Shown piece by piece: positions 27,812 to 36,760 of a stretch of 64,000 nucleotides of DNA. This stretch comes from Serratia bockelmannii (GTDB lineage: Bacteria; Pseudomonadota; Gammaproteobacteria; Enterobacterales; Enterobacteriaceae). Location: assembly GCF_008011855.1 (NCBI RefSeq), contig NZ_VOUX01000033.1, positions 1,240,001 through 1,304,000 of the forward strand, in the 5' to 3' direction. A program made the position numbers and the translations under genes. Position 1 is the stretch's first letter. Every line of letters starts with the position of its first letter. Below the pieces are notes generated by a model. The model saw nothing but the letters and a program-made list of their open reading frames with translations, was not told where the DNA came from and did no database searches.

Positions 27812-28537
27812 ATGAACGCAGAATCATCCAGCCGAGTGCAAAACGTTGACCACCAGGAAATCGCCAAGTTCGAGGCTGTCGCCTCCCGCTGGTGGGATCT
27901 GGAAGGCGAGTTCAAACCGCTGCACCGCATCAACCCGCTGCGCCTGAACTACATCATGCAGCGCGCCGGCGGCATCTTTGACAAGCAGGTGCTCGACGTG
28001 GGCTGCGGCGGGGGCATTCTGGCGGAAAGCATGGCGCGCGAAGGCGCCAAAGTGACCGGCCTGGACATGGGCGCAGAGCCGCTGCAGGTCGCCCGGCTGC
28101 ACGCGTTGGAAAGCGGCATGGACGTCACCTATGTGCAGGAAACCGTAGAAAGCCACGCTCAGGCCAATCCGCAGCGCTACGACGTGGTCACCTGTATGGA
28201 GATGCTGGAGCACGTGCCCGATCCGGCCTCGGTGGTGCGCGCCTGCGCCCATCTGGTGAAACCGGGCGGTCACGTGTTCTTTTCCACTATTAACCGCAAT
28301 ACCAAAGCCTGGCTGATGGCGGTGATCGGCGCCGAGTACGTACTGAAGATGGTGCCGCAGGGCACCCACGATCATAAGAAGTTTATTCGCCCGTCCGAAC
28401 TGATCGGCTGGGTCGACGGCACGCCGCTGCGCGAAAAGCACATGATCGGCCTGCATTACAACCCGATCACCGATCATTTCAAGCTTGGGCGCAACGTTGA
28501 CGTGAACTACATGGTGCACACCCAGCACGAAGGTTAA
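27812..28537 (+). CDS. ubiG: Ubiquinone biosynthesis O-methyltransferase UbiG
   Basis: A 241-residue SAM-dependent methyltransferase. It carries motif [17 protein letters not shown] and the acidic residue closing motif II (GLDMG), then [12 protein letters not shown]. It performs both O-methylations in ubiquinone synthesis. I chose the ATG at 27812 because AAGGAG precedes it and the length then matches E. coli UbiG; an upstream start at 27755 adds a non-conserved, highly charged leader. It is divergent from gyrA, as in E. coli. Confidence 0.96.
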   Translation: MNAESSSRVQNVDHQEIAKFEAVASRWWDLEGEFKPLHRINPLRLNYIMQRAGGIFDKQVLDVGCGGGILAESMAREGAKVTGLDMGAEPLQVARLHALESGMDVTYVQETVESHAQANPQRYDVVTCMEMLEHVPDPASVVRACAHLVKPGGHVFFSTINRNTKAWLMAVIGAEYVLKMVPQGTHDHKKFIRPSELIGWVDGTPLREKHMIGLHYNPITDHFKLGRNVDVNYMVHTQHEG

Positions 28538-28815
28538 GCACGGTAAACCGCGCCGGCCCTGCATTACCGGGGGGCGGCGCCAACGCGGTATTAGGAAAAA
28601 TACCTAATTTCCGCGACTTCGATCAAAATAGCGGTTGTAGACAGTTTTTTAGAATATTAAATCAGATCAATATGCCGTTTTTTTCTAACGTTTAATAAAG
28701 CGCCAAACGATCGGTTTTTTCAGTTTTTCAGTAAAATCTGATCGTGCTTATTGACAAGCTTGTCGCGCCAGTCACGGCGCGCACTGCGAACGGCAAGTGG
28801 CATTTCACCCCCAAG

Positions 28816-28824
28816 TTATCCACA
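28816..28824 (+). promoter_or_regulatory. DnaA box upstream of nrdA
   Basis: TTATCCACA, the exact consensus. DnaA control of nrdAB is known in E. coli. Confidence 0.7.
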
Positions 28825-28863
28825 AATTAGGCCGGTTTTGTTCACTTGCAAACGCCGTTTTTT

Positions 28864-28910
28864 CTCACTATCTTGTTACCTCACCGACATACAACCCCTA
28901 TATATAGTGT
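28864..28910 (+). promoter_or_regulatory. Pair of NrdR-like boxes upstream of nrdA
   Basis: Box-like elements TCACTATCTTGTTACC (28864-28879) and CCCCTATATATAGTGT (28895-28910) start 31 bp apart, the spacing expected of NrdR sites. The second is the better match. NrdR represses ribonucleotide reductase genes; the assignment is inferred. Confidence 0.6.
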
Positions 28911-28975
28911 TTACATACTGAGCAGAGCGACTACACTTCTGCTTAGGGGCACCATACGGACAGGTAAAACACCAC

Positions 28976-31264
28976 ATGAACCAAAGTCTGCTTGTAACTA
29001 AACGCGATGGCCGTAAAGAGCGCATCAATCTCGACAAAATCCACCGGGTCATCGATTGGGCCGCTGAGGGATTACACAACGTCTCGGTTTCTCAAGTAGA
29101 GTTGCGTTCACACATTCAGTTTTATGACGGCATCAAAACCGCCGACATTCACGAAACCATCATCAAGGCCGCAGCTGACCTGATCTCCCGCGATGCGCCG
29201 GACTATCAGTACCTGGCCGCTCGCCTGGCGATCTTCCACCTGCGTAAAAAGGCTTACGGCCAGTTTGAGCCACCGAAGCTGCACGCCCACGTCACTCGCA
29301 TGGTCGAGATGGGCAAATACGATAAGCATCTGCTGGAAGACTACAGCGCTGAAGAGTTCGAGCAGATGGATTCCTTTATCGATCATTGGCGCGACATGAA
29401 CTTCTCTTATGCCGCCGTCAAGCAGTTGGAAGGCAAATACCTGGTGCAGAACCGCGTCAGCGGCGAAATCTACGAAAGCGCCCAGTTCCTGTATTTGCTG
29501 GTGTCTGCGTGCCTGTTCTCCAACTACCCGCGTGAAACCCGTCTGGACTACGTCAAACGTTTCTACGATGCGATTTCCACCTTCAAGATTTCGCTGCCTA
29601 CGCCGATCATGTCCGGCGTGCGCACCCCAACCCGCCAGTTCAGCTCCTGCGTGCTGATCGAGTGCGGCGACAGCCTGGACTCCATCAACGCCACCTCCAG
29701 CGCCATTGTGAAATACGTTTCGCAGCGCGCCGGCATCGGCATCAACGCCGGCCGCATCCGCGCGCTGGGCAGCCCGATCCGTGGCGGTGAAGCCTTCCAT
29801 ACCGGCTGCATTCCGTTCTACAAACACTTCCAGACCGCCGTCAAATCCTGCTCACAGGGCGGCGTGCGCGGTGGCGCGGCAACGCTGTTCTACCCGATGT
29901 GGCACCTGGAAGTAGAAAGCCTGCTGGTGTTGAAAAACAACCGTGGCGTTGAAGGCAACCGCGTGCGTCACATGGACTACGGCGTGCAGTTGAACCGCCT
30001 GATGTACCAGCGTCTGATCAAGGGCGAAGACATCACCCTGTTCAGCCCGTCCGACGTGCCGGGGCTGTACGACGCGTTCTTCGCCGATCAGGACGAATTC
30101 GAGCGCCTGTACACCCAGTACGAGAAAGATGACAGCATTCGCCAGAAACGCGTGAAAGCGGTTGAGCTGTTCTCGCTGATGATGCAAGAACGTGCCTCTA
30201 CCGGCCGTATCTACATCCAGAACGTCGACCACTGCAACACCCACAGCCCGTTCGATCCGCAGATCGCGCCGGTGCGTCAGTCCAACCTGTGCTTGGAAAT
30301 CGCCCTGCCGACCAAGCCGCTGGAAGACGTCAACGATGAAAACGGCGAGATCGCGCTGTGTACCCTGTCTGCCTTCAACCTGGGCGCGATCGACAGCCTG
30401 GACGACCTGGAAGAGCTGGCGACCCTGGCGGTGCGTTCACTCGACGCTCTGCTGGATTATCAGGATTACCCGATCAAGGCTGCGCACCGTGGCGCGATGG
30501 GTCGCCGCACCCTGGGCATCGGCGTCATCAACTTCGCTTATTACCTGGCGAAGAACGGCGTACGCTATTCCGACGGCAGCGCCAACAACCTGACCCACAA
30601 AACGTTCGAAGCCATTCAGTACTACCTGCTGAAAGCCTCCAACCGTCTGGCTCAGGAACAAGGCGCTTGCCCGTGGTTCAACGAAACCACTTATTCGCAG
30701 GGCATCCTGCCGATCGACACCTACAAGAAAGACCTGGATGCGATCTGCAGCGAGCCGCTGCACTACGACTGGGAAACCCTGCGTAAAGAGATCCAGGAAA
30801 CCGGCCTGCGCAACTCGACGCTGTCCGCCCTGATGCCATCGGAAACCTCTTCGCAGATTTCCAACGCCACCAACGGCATCGAGCCGCCGCGCGGCCACAT
30901 CAGCATCAAGGCGTCGAAAGACGGCATCCTGCGCCAGGTGGTGCCGGAGTATGAGCGTCTGAAAGACAACTACGAGCTGCTGTGGGAAATGCCGAGCAAC
31001 GACGGCTATCTGCAGCTGGTTGGGCTGATGCAGAAATTCATCGACCAATCGATCTCGGCCAACACCAACTACGATCCGACCCGCTTCCCGGGCGGCAAGG
31101 TGCCGATGAAGCAGCTGTTGAAAGACCTGCTCACCACCTACAAGTTCGGCGTGAAAACGCTGTACTACCAAAACACCCGCGACGGTGCGGAAGACGCCCA
31201 GGAAGATTTGCAGCCTGCCAAGGCCGGCGATGACGACTGCGAAAGCGGCGCCTGCAAGATCTAA
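28976..31264 (+). CDS. nrdA: Ribonucleoside-diphosphate reductase 1 alpha subunit
   Basis: A 762-residue class Ia NrdA. It has the N-terminal ATP-cone (KRDGRKERINLDKIHRVI), the Cys in SSCVLIECGDSL, the catalytic SNLCLE triad (Asn-Cys-Glu), the Cys in ALCTLSAFNLG, and the C-terminal redox pair CESGAC followed by KI. It reduces NDPs to dNDPs with NrdB. It starts an operon with nrdB and yfaE. The upstream region carries DnaA and NrdR-type sites. Confidence 0.97.
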   Translation: MNQSLLVTKRDGRKERINLDKIHRVIDWAAEGLHNVSVSQVELRSHIQFYDGIKTADIHETIIKAAADLISRDAPDYQYLAARLAIFHLRKKAYGQFEPPKLHAHVTRMVEMGKYDKHLLEDYSAEEFEQMDSFIDHWRDMNFSYAAVKQLEGKYLVQNRVSGEIYESAQFLYLLVSACLFSNYPRETRLDYVKRFYDAISTFKISLPTPIMSGVRTPTRQFSSCVLIECGDSLDSINATSSAIVKYVSQRAGIGINAGRIRALGSPIRGGEAFHTGCIPFYKHFQTAVKSCSQGGVRGGAATLFYPMWHLEVESLLVLKNNRGVEGNRVRHMDYGVQLNRLMYQRLIKGEDITLFSPSDVPGLYDAFFADQDEFERLYTQYEKDDSIRQKRVKAVELFSLMMQERASTGRIYIQNVDHCNTHSPFDPQIAPVRQSNLCLEIALPTKPLEDVNDENGEIALCTLSAFNLGAIDSLDDLEELATLAVRSLDALLDYQDYPIKAAHRGAMGRRTLGIGVINFAYYLAKNGVRYSDGSANNLTHKTFEAIQYYLLKASNRLAQEQGACPWFNETTYSQGILPIDTYKKDLDAICSEPLHYDWETLRKEIQETGLRNSTLSALMPSETSSQISNATNGIEPPRGHISIKASKDGILRQVVPEYERLKDNYELLWEMPSNDGYLQLVGLMQKFIDQSISANTNYDPTRFPGGKVPMKQLLKDLLTTYKFGVKTLYYQNTRDGAEDAQEDLQPAKAGDDDCESGACKI

Positions 31265-31277
31265 AGTTTGACCTAGC

Positions 31278-31297
31278 GGGCCGGAATTTTCCGGCCC
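31278..31297 (+). repeat. Perfect hairpin between nrdA and nrdB
   Basis: GGGCCGGAA and TTCCGGCCC pair with a 2-base gap, 14 bases after the nrdA stop. It has only CCTTC after it, so it may stabilise or partly terminate the transcript. Confidence 0.6.
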
Positions 31298-31331
31298 CTT
31301 CATTTAGCCACGTTACGATGGATTCAGGCTT

Positions 31332-32462
31332 ATGGCTTACACCACTTTTTCTCAGACCAAAAACGACCAGCTGCAAGAACCGATGTTCTTCGGCCAGTCG
31401 GTAAACGTTGCGCGTTTCGACCAGCAAAAGCATGAAATCTTCGAAAAGCTGATCGAAAAACAGCTCTCCTTCTTCTGGCGCCCGGAAGAAGTTGACGTCT
31501 CCCGCGATCGCATCGATTACCAGGCGCTGCCGGAGCACGAGAAGCACATCTTCATCAGCAACCTGAAGTATCAGACGCTGCTGGATTCCATCCAGGGTCG
31601 CAGCCCGAACGTCGCCCTGCTGCCGCTGATCTCGATCCCTGAGCTGGAAACCTGGGTGGAAACCTGGTCGTTCTCCGAGACCATCCACTCCCGTTCCTAC
31701 ACTCACATCATCCGCAATATCGTCAACGATCCGGCACTGGTGTTCGACGACATCGTCACCAACGAAGAGATCAAGAAGCGCGCGAAAGACATTTCCGGCT
31801 ACTACGACGATCTGATCGAGATGACCAGCTACTATCACCTGCTGGGTGAAGGCACCCACCAGGTGAACGGTAAAACCGTCACCGTCAATCTGCGCGCGCT
31901 GAAAAAGCAGCTGTACCTGTGCCTGATGAGCGTGAACGCGCTGGAAGCGATCCGCTTCTACGTCAGCTTTGCCTGCTCCTTCGCGTTCGCCGAGCGCGAA
32001 CTGATGGAAGGCAACGCCAAAATCATCAAGCTGATCGCCCGCGACGAAGCGCTGCACCTGACCGGCACCCAGCACATGCTGAACCTGATGCGTTCCGGCG
32101 CCGACGATCCGGAAATGGCGGAGATCGCCGAAGAATGTCAGCAGCAGTGCTACGATCTGTTCGTGCTGGCCGCCCAGCAGGAAAAAGAGTGGGCGGAATA
32201 CCTGTTCCGCGACGGCTCGATGATCGGCCTGAACAAAGACATCCTGTGCCAGTATGTGGAATACATCACCAATATCCGCATGCAGGCGGTCGGCCTCGGT
32301 CTGCCGTTCGAAACCCGCTCCAACCCGATCCCGTGGATCAATGCCTGGTTGGTGTCCGACAACGTGCAGGTGGCGCCGCAGGAAGTGGAAGTGAGCTCCT
32401 ACCTGGTTGGCCAGATCGACTCGGAGATCAACGCCGACGACCTGAGCGACTTCGAACTGTAA
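31332..32462 (+). CDS. nrdB: Ribonucleoside-diphosphate reductase 1 beta subunit
   Basis: A 376-residue class Ia small subunit with the di-iron and tyrosyl-radical site: the [11 protein letters not shown] segment (Tyr in SYTH), the [17 protein letters not shown] region with the Asp ligand, and the E/H ligands in [14 protein letters not shown]-terminus DLSDFEL is the NrdA-binding tail. It follows nrdA by 67 bp and is 3 bp before yfaE. Confidence 0.97.
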   Translation: MAYTTFSQTKNDQLQEPMFFGQSVNVARFDQQKHEIFEKLIEKQLSFFWRPEEVDVSRDRIDYQALPEHEKHIFISNLKYQTLLDSIQGRSPNVALLPLISIPELETWVETWSFSETIHSRSYTHIIRNIVNDPALVFDDIVTNEEIKKRAKDISGYYDDLIEMTSYYHLLGEGTHQVNGKTVTVNLRALKKQLYLCLMSVNALEAIRFYVSFACSFAFAERELMEGNAKIIKLIARDEALHLTGTQHMLNLMRSGADDPEMAEIAEECQQQCYDLFVLAAQQEKEWAEYLFRDGSMIGLNKDILCQYVEYITNIRMQAVGLGLPFETRSNPIPWINAWLVSDNVQVAPQEVEVSSYLVGQIDSEINADDLSDFEL

Positions 32463-32465
32463 GCG

Positions 32466-32726
32466 ATGGCGACGCCAATCGTAACGCTGCGCGCCGCCGG
32501 CACGCAGCTCTCCTGCCCCAACAGTGAAAACTGTCTGCTCGACGTGCTGGAACTGCACGACGTGCAGGTGGAGTATCAGTGCCGATCCGGCTATTGCGGT
32601 GCCTGCCGCCTGAAGCTGGTGAAAGGTGAAGTGACCTACCGCCAGCAGCCGCTGGCGTTTATCAACGCCGGCGAGATCCTGCCCTGCTGCTGCATGCCGC
32701 TGACGGATATCGAGCTGGAAATGTAA
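32466..32726 (+). CDS. yfaE: YfaE, 2Fe-2S ferredoxin for NrdB radical maintenance
   Basis: An 86-residue plant-type ferredoxin with the Cys set C-x4-C-x2-C (CRSGYCGAC) and the last ligand in LPCCC. In E. coli it reduces the NrdB di-iron centre to maintain the tyrosyl radical. The ATG is 3 bp after nrdB, so the genes are co-translated. Confidence 0.95.
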   Translation: MATPIVTLRAAGTQLSCPNSENCLLDVLELHDVQVEYQCRSGYCGACRLKLVKGEVTYRQQPLAFINAGEILPCCCMPLTDIELEM

Positions 32727-32761
32727 AGTCGGGTGCCGGAAACCGCGCCTGGAGACCAGAA

Positions 32762-32779
32762 GGCGGGGTTGCCCCCGCC
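32762..32779. terminator. Hairpin at the end of nrdAB-yfaE and of the hok transcript
   Basis: GGCGGGG-TTGC-CCCCGCC, a perfect 7-bp stem 35 bp after yfaE. There is no T-run on either strand, so it may be a stabilising 3' structure on the hok mRNA as much as a terminator. Confidence 0.45.
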
Positions 32780-32785
32780 CTATGA

Positions 32786-32938
32786 TTACCGCTTCACCTC
32801 ACACGCCAACCTGATCAGGATAGTGATATTTTCCTGGTAGATTTTCAGCTCGCACAGCGAGTCTCTTATCATCCAGATAAATAACAAAACCGTAATACAT
32901 ACAACGGTTAGCGAGTGAAACACATGCCTTAAGCGCAT
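32786..32938 (-). CDS. hok: Hok/Gef-family type I toxin
   Basis: A 50-residue protein not long enough for usual gene calls. It opens with a basic start, then a hydrophobic membrane span (about residues 9-24, VVCITVLLFIWMI), the Hok/Gef signature DSLCEL (residues 26-31) and a second Cys at 46 (LACEVKR). Hok proteins depolarise the inner membrane when not silenced. The SD AAGGAGGC lies just before the ATG. The Sok-like antisense region upstream at 32976-33027 and a flanking hairpin complete the pattern. Chromosomal copies are often inactive; nothing here shows that. Confidence 0.85.
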   Translation of the reverse strand: MRLRHVFHSLTVVCITVLLFIWMIRDSLCELKIYQENITILIRLACEVKR

Positions 32939-32969
32939 GCTTGCCTCCTTGCTGTGAAGGGGCTACCAT
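32799..32969 (-). CDS. Overlapping Mok-like reading frame
   Basis: A 56-codon frame opens 31 bases upstream of hok in another frame, runs through it and stops near the end of hok. Known Mok frames overlap hok in this way and their translation is coupled to hok. The sequence lacks a clear SD, so it may be chance. Confidence 0.3.
   Translation of the reverse strand: MVAPSQQGGKHALKACVSLANRCMYYGFVIYLDDKRLAVRAENLPGKYHYPDQVGV
32941..32969 (+). promoter_or_regulatory. Candidate sok promoter
   Basis: -35 TTGCCT (32941-32946) and -10 TACCAT (32964-32969) are spaced by exactly 17 bp on the strand opposite to hok, and point into the hok leader. Confidence 0.55.
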
Positions 32970-32975
32970 AACGGT

Positions 32976-33027
32976 GTCTAGGCGTTAGGGCAGCCCCATT
33001 CTGATTGAGAGTCAGTTTGGGGCTTTC
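32976..33027 (+). ncRNA. sok: Sok-like antisense RNA
   Basis: An RNA of about 52 nt would run from the promoter at 32941 to the hairpin AGCCCCA...TGGGGCTTTC (32992-33027). It is antisense to the hok leader. The downstream block (GGGGCTTTCATCTATCCGCC) resembles the SokC region of E. coli as I remember it. Ends are inferred. Confidence 0.55.
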
Positions 33028-33168
33028 ATCTATCCGCCTTGTCACACAATGCCCAAGACGAACAGTCTCAAGCACCCGTCAAGAGAGTAACAGCATTCCC
33101 TCGCCGCGAATATCCCCTATAACTTTATGATTAATTAGGGATATATAACTATCCTCAAAGTATTTCGC

Positions 33169-33999
33169 TTAGCGCCCCTTTCCCGCCGATGTGGAAAAAT
33201 AACGCGCCGGGGAATCGCCAAAGGCTTTACGAAACATGGCGATAAAATTGCTCGGCGAGGCATACCCCAGCGTTTCCGCGATCTGCAGCACCGTCTCGCC
33301 TTCGGCCAGCTTCGCTAACGCATACGACAACCGGGCCTGCTGGCGCCACTGTGCAAAACTCAACCCCGTCTCGCCGATCATCAGCCGCCGCAGGGTACGC
33401 GGCGACATCGCCCCCCATTCAGCCCACGCCTCCAGCGAACGCTCGCTCCCCGGCTGCGCCAGCAAGGCCTGCAGAACGCCGGCCAGGCGCGGATGGGACG
33501 ACATCGGCAAATGCAGTGGTTCCGTCGGCGCCAAACGTATCTCGTCCCGCATCACCTGCGCCATGCGATCCTGCTCCAGGGTGAGCGCGCTGCGCTTGTC
33601 CCAGCCTTCTGCTCGCTGAGCCAGCGCCTGCAGCACGGCGCTAATGCCGATGACGCAGGGTACATTCGACAGATCGTGGCAGGCCTCCGGCGCCAGCAGC
33701 AAACTCCAGCCGCTCAGTGCGCCGCAGACCTGCACCCGGTGCTCCGTCGCCGGTGGGATCCAACCCGCCCGCTGAGGCGGAAGCACCCAATCGCCCTGCG
33801 CCGTGCGTACATGCAACAAGCCGCTTTCAACGCACAGCAACTGCCCGCGCACATGCTGATGCCAGTCGTATTCGCGCGTGCCCAACCGATACTCCCGGCC
33901 TGCCGCGTCGCGGCCGCCAAGGGCGATCAGCCAGGGGCCCGCCCGCCATTCGCTGCAGTCAGCGTCAGTGAAGTGAGGGTTATCGTTCACATTGGCCAC
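33169..33999 (-). CDS. AraC-family transcriptional regulator
   Basis: About 276 residues: an N-terminal cupin-like domain (about 25-130, with HQHVRGQLLCVESG) and a C-terminal AraC helix-turn-helix pair (about 190-265: WAEWGAMSPRTLRRLM and ETLGYASPSNFIAMFRKAFG). The N-terminal layout resembles the NimR-like group. The start is uncertain. The first codon would be GTG at 33999, with a second GTG at 33990. It is divergent from the FAD monooxygenase, whose control it may have. TGGCCACT occurs twice in the shared region (33993 and 34084). Confidence 0.85.
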   Translation of the reverse strand: MANVNDNPHFTDADCSEWRAGPWLIALGGRDAAGREYRLGTREYDWHQHVRGQLLCVESGLLHVRTAQGDWVLPPQRAGWIPPATEHRVQVCGALSGWSLLLAPEACHDLSNVPCVIGISAVLQALAQRAEGWDKRSALTLEQDRMAQVMRDEIRLAPTEPLHLPMSSHPRLAGVLQALLAQPGSERSLEAWAEWGAMSPRTLRRLMIGETGLSFAQWRQQARLSYALAKLAEGETVLQIAETLGYASPSNFIAMFRKAFGDSPARYFSTSAGKGR

Positions 34000-34106
34000 T
34001 TATCACTATTTTTAGTCCAGATACCGTTATATCAACCTTTTCCTGCGCCGACATAATGAAATGCTTCCGGCCGCTCCCGTTTGTGGCCACTGACTCACGA
34101 GGGAAC

Positions 34107-35315
34107 ATGATGACAACACCCAGCATTGGCATTATCGGCGCCGGGCCCGGCGGTCTGTGTCTGGCTCAGGGGCTGAGCCGCTTCGGCATCCACGCCACGG
34201 TGTTTGAACGCGACACCACGCCGCAAGCGCGCGATCAGGGCTACCGGCTGCGCATCGATCCGTCTGGCCAGCAGGCGCTGGCCGCCTGCCTGCCGCCGGC
34301 GCACTACCGGTTGCTCTGCGCCGGCAGCGCGCAAAACAGCGGCGAGAGCAATCTATGGGATCCGCAGCTTGCCCCGCTCACCGGCCGGCGCCCCGAGCAC
34401 TGGTTGCCGTCCAGCCAGCGCCAAACGCAAGAACCGAGCGGCGATCTCGGCATTCAGCGCCAAACGCTGCGCGAGATCCTGCTTGCCGGCCTGCAAGACC
34501 GGGTGCGTTTCGGCCATACCTTGCGTGAATTTGCACAAACGCCGCAGGGCGTGGAGCTACAGTTCGTCAACGGCGAGCAAGTGCGAGTCGATGTGCTGAT
34601 CGCCGCCGACGGCGTCAACTCGCTGGTGCGGCGGCGCTGCCTGCCCGAGGCGGGGCCCGAAGACAGCGGCACGGTCACTCTTTACGGCAAAACGCCGCTC
34701 GATGCGGCAACCCGGGCCCAATTGGCCCCTGAGCTGCTGAACGGCGTATCGGTGATCTTCGCCGACGGCGTATCGCTGGTGATTGAACCGATGCGCTTTC
34801 AGGCGCCCTTGGCGCAGCTGGCGGCCGACTACGCGCCCGATTGCCGCCTCACGCCGGTCGACGATTATCTCTATTGGGCCTGTATCGGATCGGCTGAACG
34901 GCTCGGCGGGCCGACACGGGCGAAGGGAAGCGCAACGCTGCAGGCGCGTGTACGGCATATCTCGCAGGGATGGGCGCCCGCCTTGCAAACGGCGTTAGCG
35001 CTGGCGGATCCCCTGTCGCTCAGCGTGCGGACGGTGCAGGTCACGAAGGCGATGCCGGTGTGGCACAGCGAACGCATCGCCTTTCTCGGCGACGCCGTGC
35101 ACGCCATGAGCCCGGCGGGCGGTCTTGGCGCCAACACCGCGCTGGCGGACGCCGCCAGCCTGGCGACGCATCTGGCGCAAGCCGGCAGCGCCGCGCAGGC
35201 GCTCAGGGACTACGGTCTGGAACTGCACGTGCGGGGTGCCGCGGCGATACGCCTGTCACGGCTGGCGTCCGAACGGCTGCAGCAAAGCCGTGACGCCGGC
35301 AACTCGGCGCCATGA
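34107..35315 (+). CDS. FAD-dependent monooxygenase (group A flavoprotein)
   Basis: A 402-residue flavoprotein of the PHBH fold. It has the Rossmann GIIGAGPGGLCLA motif, the acidic residue closing that fold (VFERDTTP), the DG motif in LIAADGVNS and the GD motif in FLGDAVHAMSP. These enzymes hydroxylate aromatic or polyketide compounds using NAD(P)H; some inactivate antibiotics. The substrate is not determined. The ATG at 34107 (a second at 34110) follows GAGGGA. It is divergent from the AraC regulator and ends 3 bp from the end of convergent yfaY. Confidence 0.85.
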   Translation: MMTTPSIGIIGAGPGGLCLAQGLSRFGIHATVFERDTTPQARDQGYRLRIDPSGQQALAACLPPAHYRLLCAGSAQNSGESNLWDPQLAPLTGRRPEHWLPSSQRQTQEPSGDLGIQRQTLREILLAGLQDRVRFGHTLREFAQTPQGVELQFVNGEQVRVDVLIAADGVNSLVRRRCLPEAGPEDSGTVTLYGKTPLDAATRAQLAPELLNGVSVIFADGVSLVIEPMRFQAPLAQLAADYAPDCRLTPVDDYLYWACIGSAERLGGPTRAKGSATLQARVRHISQGWAPALQTALALADPLSLSVRTVQVTKAMPVWHSERIAFLGDAVHAMSPAGGLGANTALADAASLATHLAQAGSAAQALRDYGLELHVRGAAAIRLSRLASERLQQSRDAGNSAP

Positions 35316-35318
35316 CCG

Positions 35319-36515
35319 TCACTCGATAATTTCCACTACCTCCAGCCAGGCGTTTTTACCGCACGCCTGGCCCCCATTCAGCCAGCGGCGCAGCATATCC
35401 AGCGCCAGCATCGCCACCGACTCCTGACGCAGCCGCAGGCCGTGGCGCGACGCACGATAACGCACGGTCTGGCCAATACCGCCGCGCGGCGTGTGCAGCG
35501 CAATGCTCACCTGCTCATCGCGCATGGCGCTGACCGCCAACGCCAACGGCGCACCGGTCAACTCCGCCAGCGAGCGGGCGCGGGCCAGCGTCGTTTCCAG
35601 CGTTTCGATACAGTGCGCCGGCAGCAGCTCGCCCCCCGCCAGCGGTGCACCCTCGCTTTGCAGCTGCAGATTGATCAACCCGCCGCTGAATTGCTCGCTC
35701 AACGCCAGCTTCAGCCCTTGCTGACTCAGCCGCTGCGTCAACAACGCCGGCAACCCGACGGTGCCTTCAAAAATGCAGTTGTCCCCCGCCACTTCGCGCA
35801 CGCGCCGCCATGCCTGCTCCATTTCCGCACGCCGGCTTTCCGGCCCGGTCAGCTTCAGTTCGATAATCGGGCTGGATGAGCGGTAACCCAGCACCACTTC
35901 CGGCGGCAGCGGCATGCCATCCAGTTCGGCGGCCAGATCGCTCTCGGAAGTGCCAAACGTCGTCAGGCGCAGGCATAGCGGCGGCGCCGGTAAGGTGAAG
36001 CGCTGGCGCAGGCGCGGCACGATCTGCTGTTCGACCATCACTTTGAATTCCGACGGTACACCGGGAGTGAAGAACATCTGACATTTGTTCAGCTGCAATG
36101 CGAAACCGCAGGCGGTGCCCACCGGGTTATCCAGCATTTCCGCGTTGGCCGGGATCTGCGCCTGCTTGCGATTGGAAGGAGCCATCGGCCGCCCACGCTC
36201 GGTGAAATAGGCTTCCATGCGCGCCAGCCAGTCGGCCCGTTCGACCAGCTCTACGCCACAGGCTTTCGCCGCGGCCAGCGCGCTGAGATCGTCGCTGGTC
36301 GGCCCCAGGCCGCCGTTGACGATCAGTACATCGGCGATATGGCTTCGTTCCTGCAGGATCTCGATCAACGCAGAGAGGCTGTCTCCGACCGTTTCACGCC
36401 CGCTCATCGGCACCCCCTGCTGGAACAGGTAGTCCGCCAGCCAGGCGGCGTTGGTATCAATAATTTGCCCGTGCAGCACCTCATCGCCGGTACTGAGCAT
36501 CTCTACCCTTAACAT
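35319..36515 (-). CDS. yfaY: YfaY, CinA-like protein
   Basis: A 398-residue CinA family protein. The MoaB/MogA-like domain at the N-terminus has EMLSTGDEVLHGQIIDTNA and NGGLGPTSDD. A short CinA-C-like region follows. Members are linked to nicotinamide nucleotide salvage, but this short form may lack the deamidase activity. I chose the ATG at 36515; a start at 36530 adds five residues. Its length fits E. coli YfaY. Confidence 0.85.
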   Translation of the reverse strand: MLRVEMLSTGDEVLHGQIIDTNAAWLADYLFQQGVPMSGRETVGDSLSALIEILQERSHIADVLIVNGGLGPTSDDLSALAAAKACGVELVERADWLARMEAYFTERGRPMAPSNRKQAQIPANAEMLDNPVGTACGFALQLNKCQMFFTPGVPSEFKVMVEQQIVPRLRQRFTLPAPPLCLRLTTFGTSESDLAAELDGMPLPPEVVLGYRSSSPIIELKLTGPESRRAEMEQAWRRVREVAGDNCIFEGTVGLPALLTQRLSQQGLKLALSEQFSGGLINLQLQSEGAPLAGGELLPAHCIETLETTLARARSLAELTGAPLALAVSAMRDEQVSIALHTPRGGIGQTVRYRASRHGLRLRQESVAMLALDMLRRWLNGGQACGKNAWLEVVEIIE

Positions 36516-36636
36516 TGATCTCTCCCACATTTTTTGGTCATTCCACTATAGAAGCCCGTAAATAACTTTTCACTAGCCGCCTGCGGATAATTTCAGCCAT
36601 GGGCCCGTTCCTCATGTGCCATGCAGTCTGCCGCAA

Positions 36637-36654
36637 TGTAAACATTTATGTACA
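36637..36654. promoter_or_regulatory. TyrR box, strong
   Basis: TGTAAACATTTATGTACA matches TGTAAA-N6-TTTACA closely. It lies about 107 bp before the tyrP start. Confidence 0.75.
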
Positions 36655-36659
36655 TCATT

Positions 36660-36677
36660 CGTAACGTCGGTTTGACA
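36660..36677. promoter_or_regulatory. TyrR box, weak, overlapping the tyrP -35
   Basis: CGTAACGTCGGTTTGACA is a poorer match and overlaps the -35. Its centre is 23 bp from the strong box, the paired layout of tyrP control in E. coli. Confidence 0.6.
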
Positions 36678-36700
36678 CAAATTAGGGCTTCCACTATCCT
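36672..36700 (+). promoter_or_regulatory. tyrP promoter
   Basis: TTGACA and TATCCT with a 17-bp spacer, followed by about 60 bp of leader. The -35 is inside the weak TyrR box. Confidence 0.7.
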
Positions 36701-36760
36701 GCCATCCTCATAAATCGTTACCTATAATTTTCAAAATCTTTCGGCTGGTAGAGAAAAAAC

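Larger units (their letters stand above)
28538..28975. other. 438-bp nrdA control region
   Basis: No gene is seen. The stretch contains ATTAGG-AAAAATA-CCTAAT (28590-28608, a weak hairpin after ubiG), an AT-rich middle with TTGACA near 28752, a perfect DnaA box at 28816, and two NrdR-like boxes at 28864 and 28895. These fit cell-cycle and nucleotide control of nrdAB. Confidence 0.6.

Noticed and set aside
31131..32558. 475-codon minus-strand frame opposite nrdB
   Set aside because: It is an antisense reading of nrdB and yfaE.
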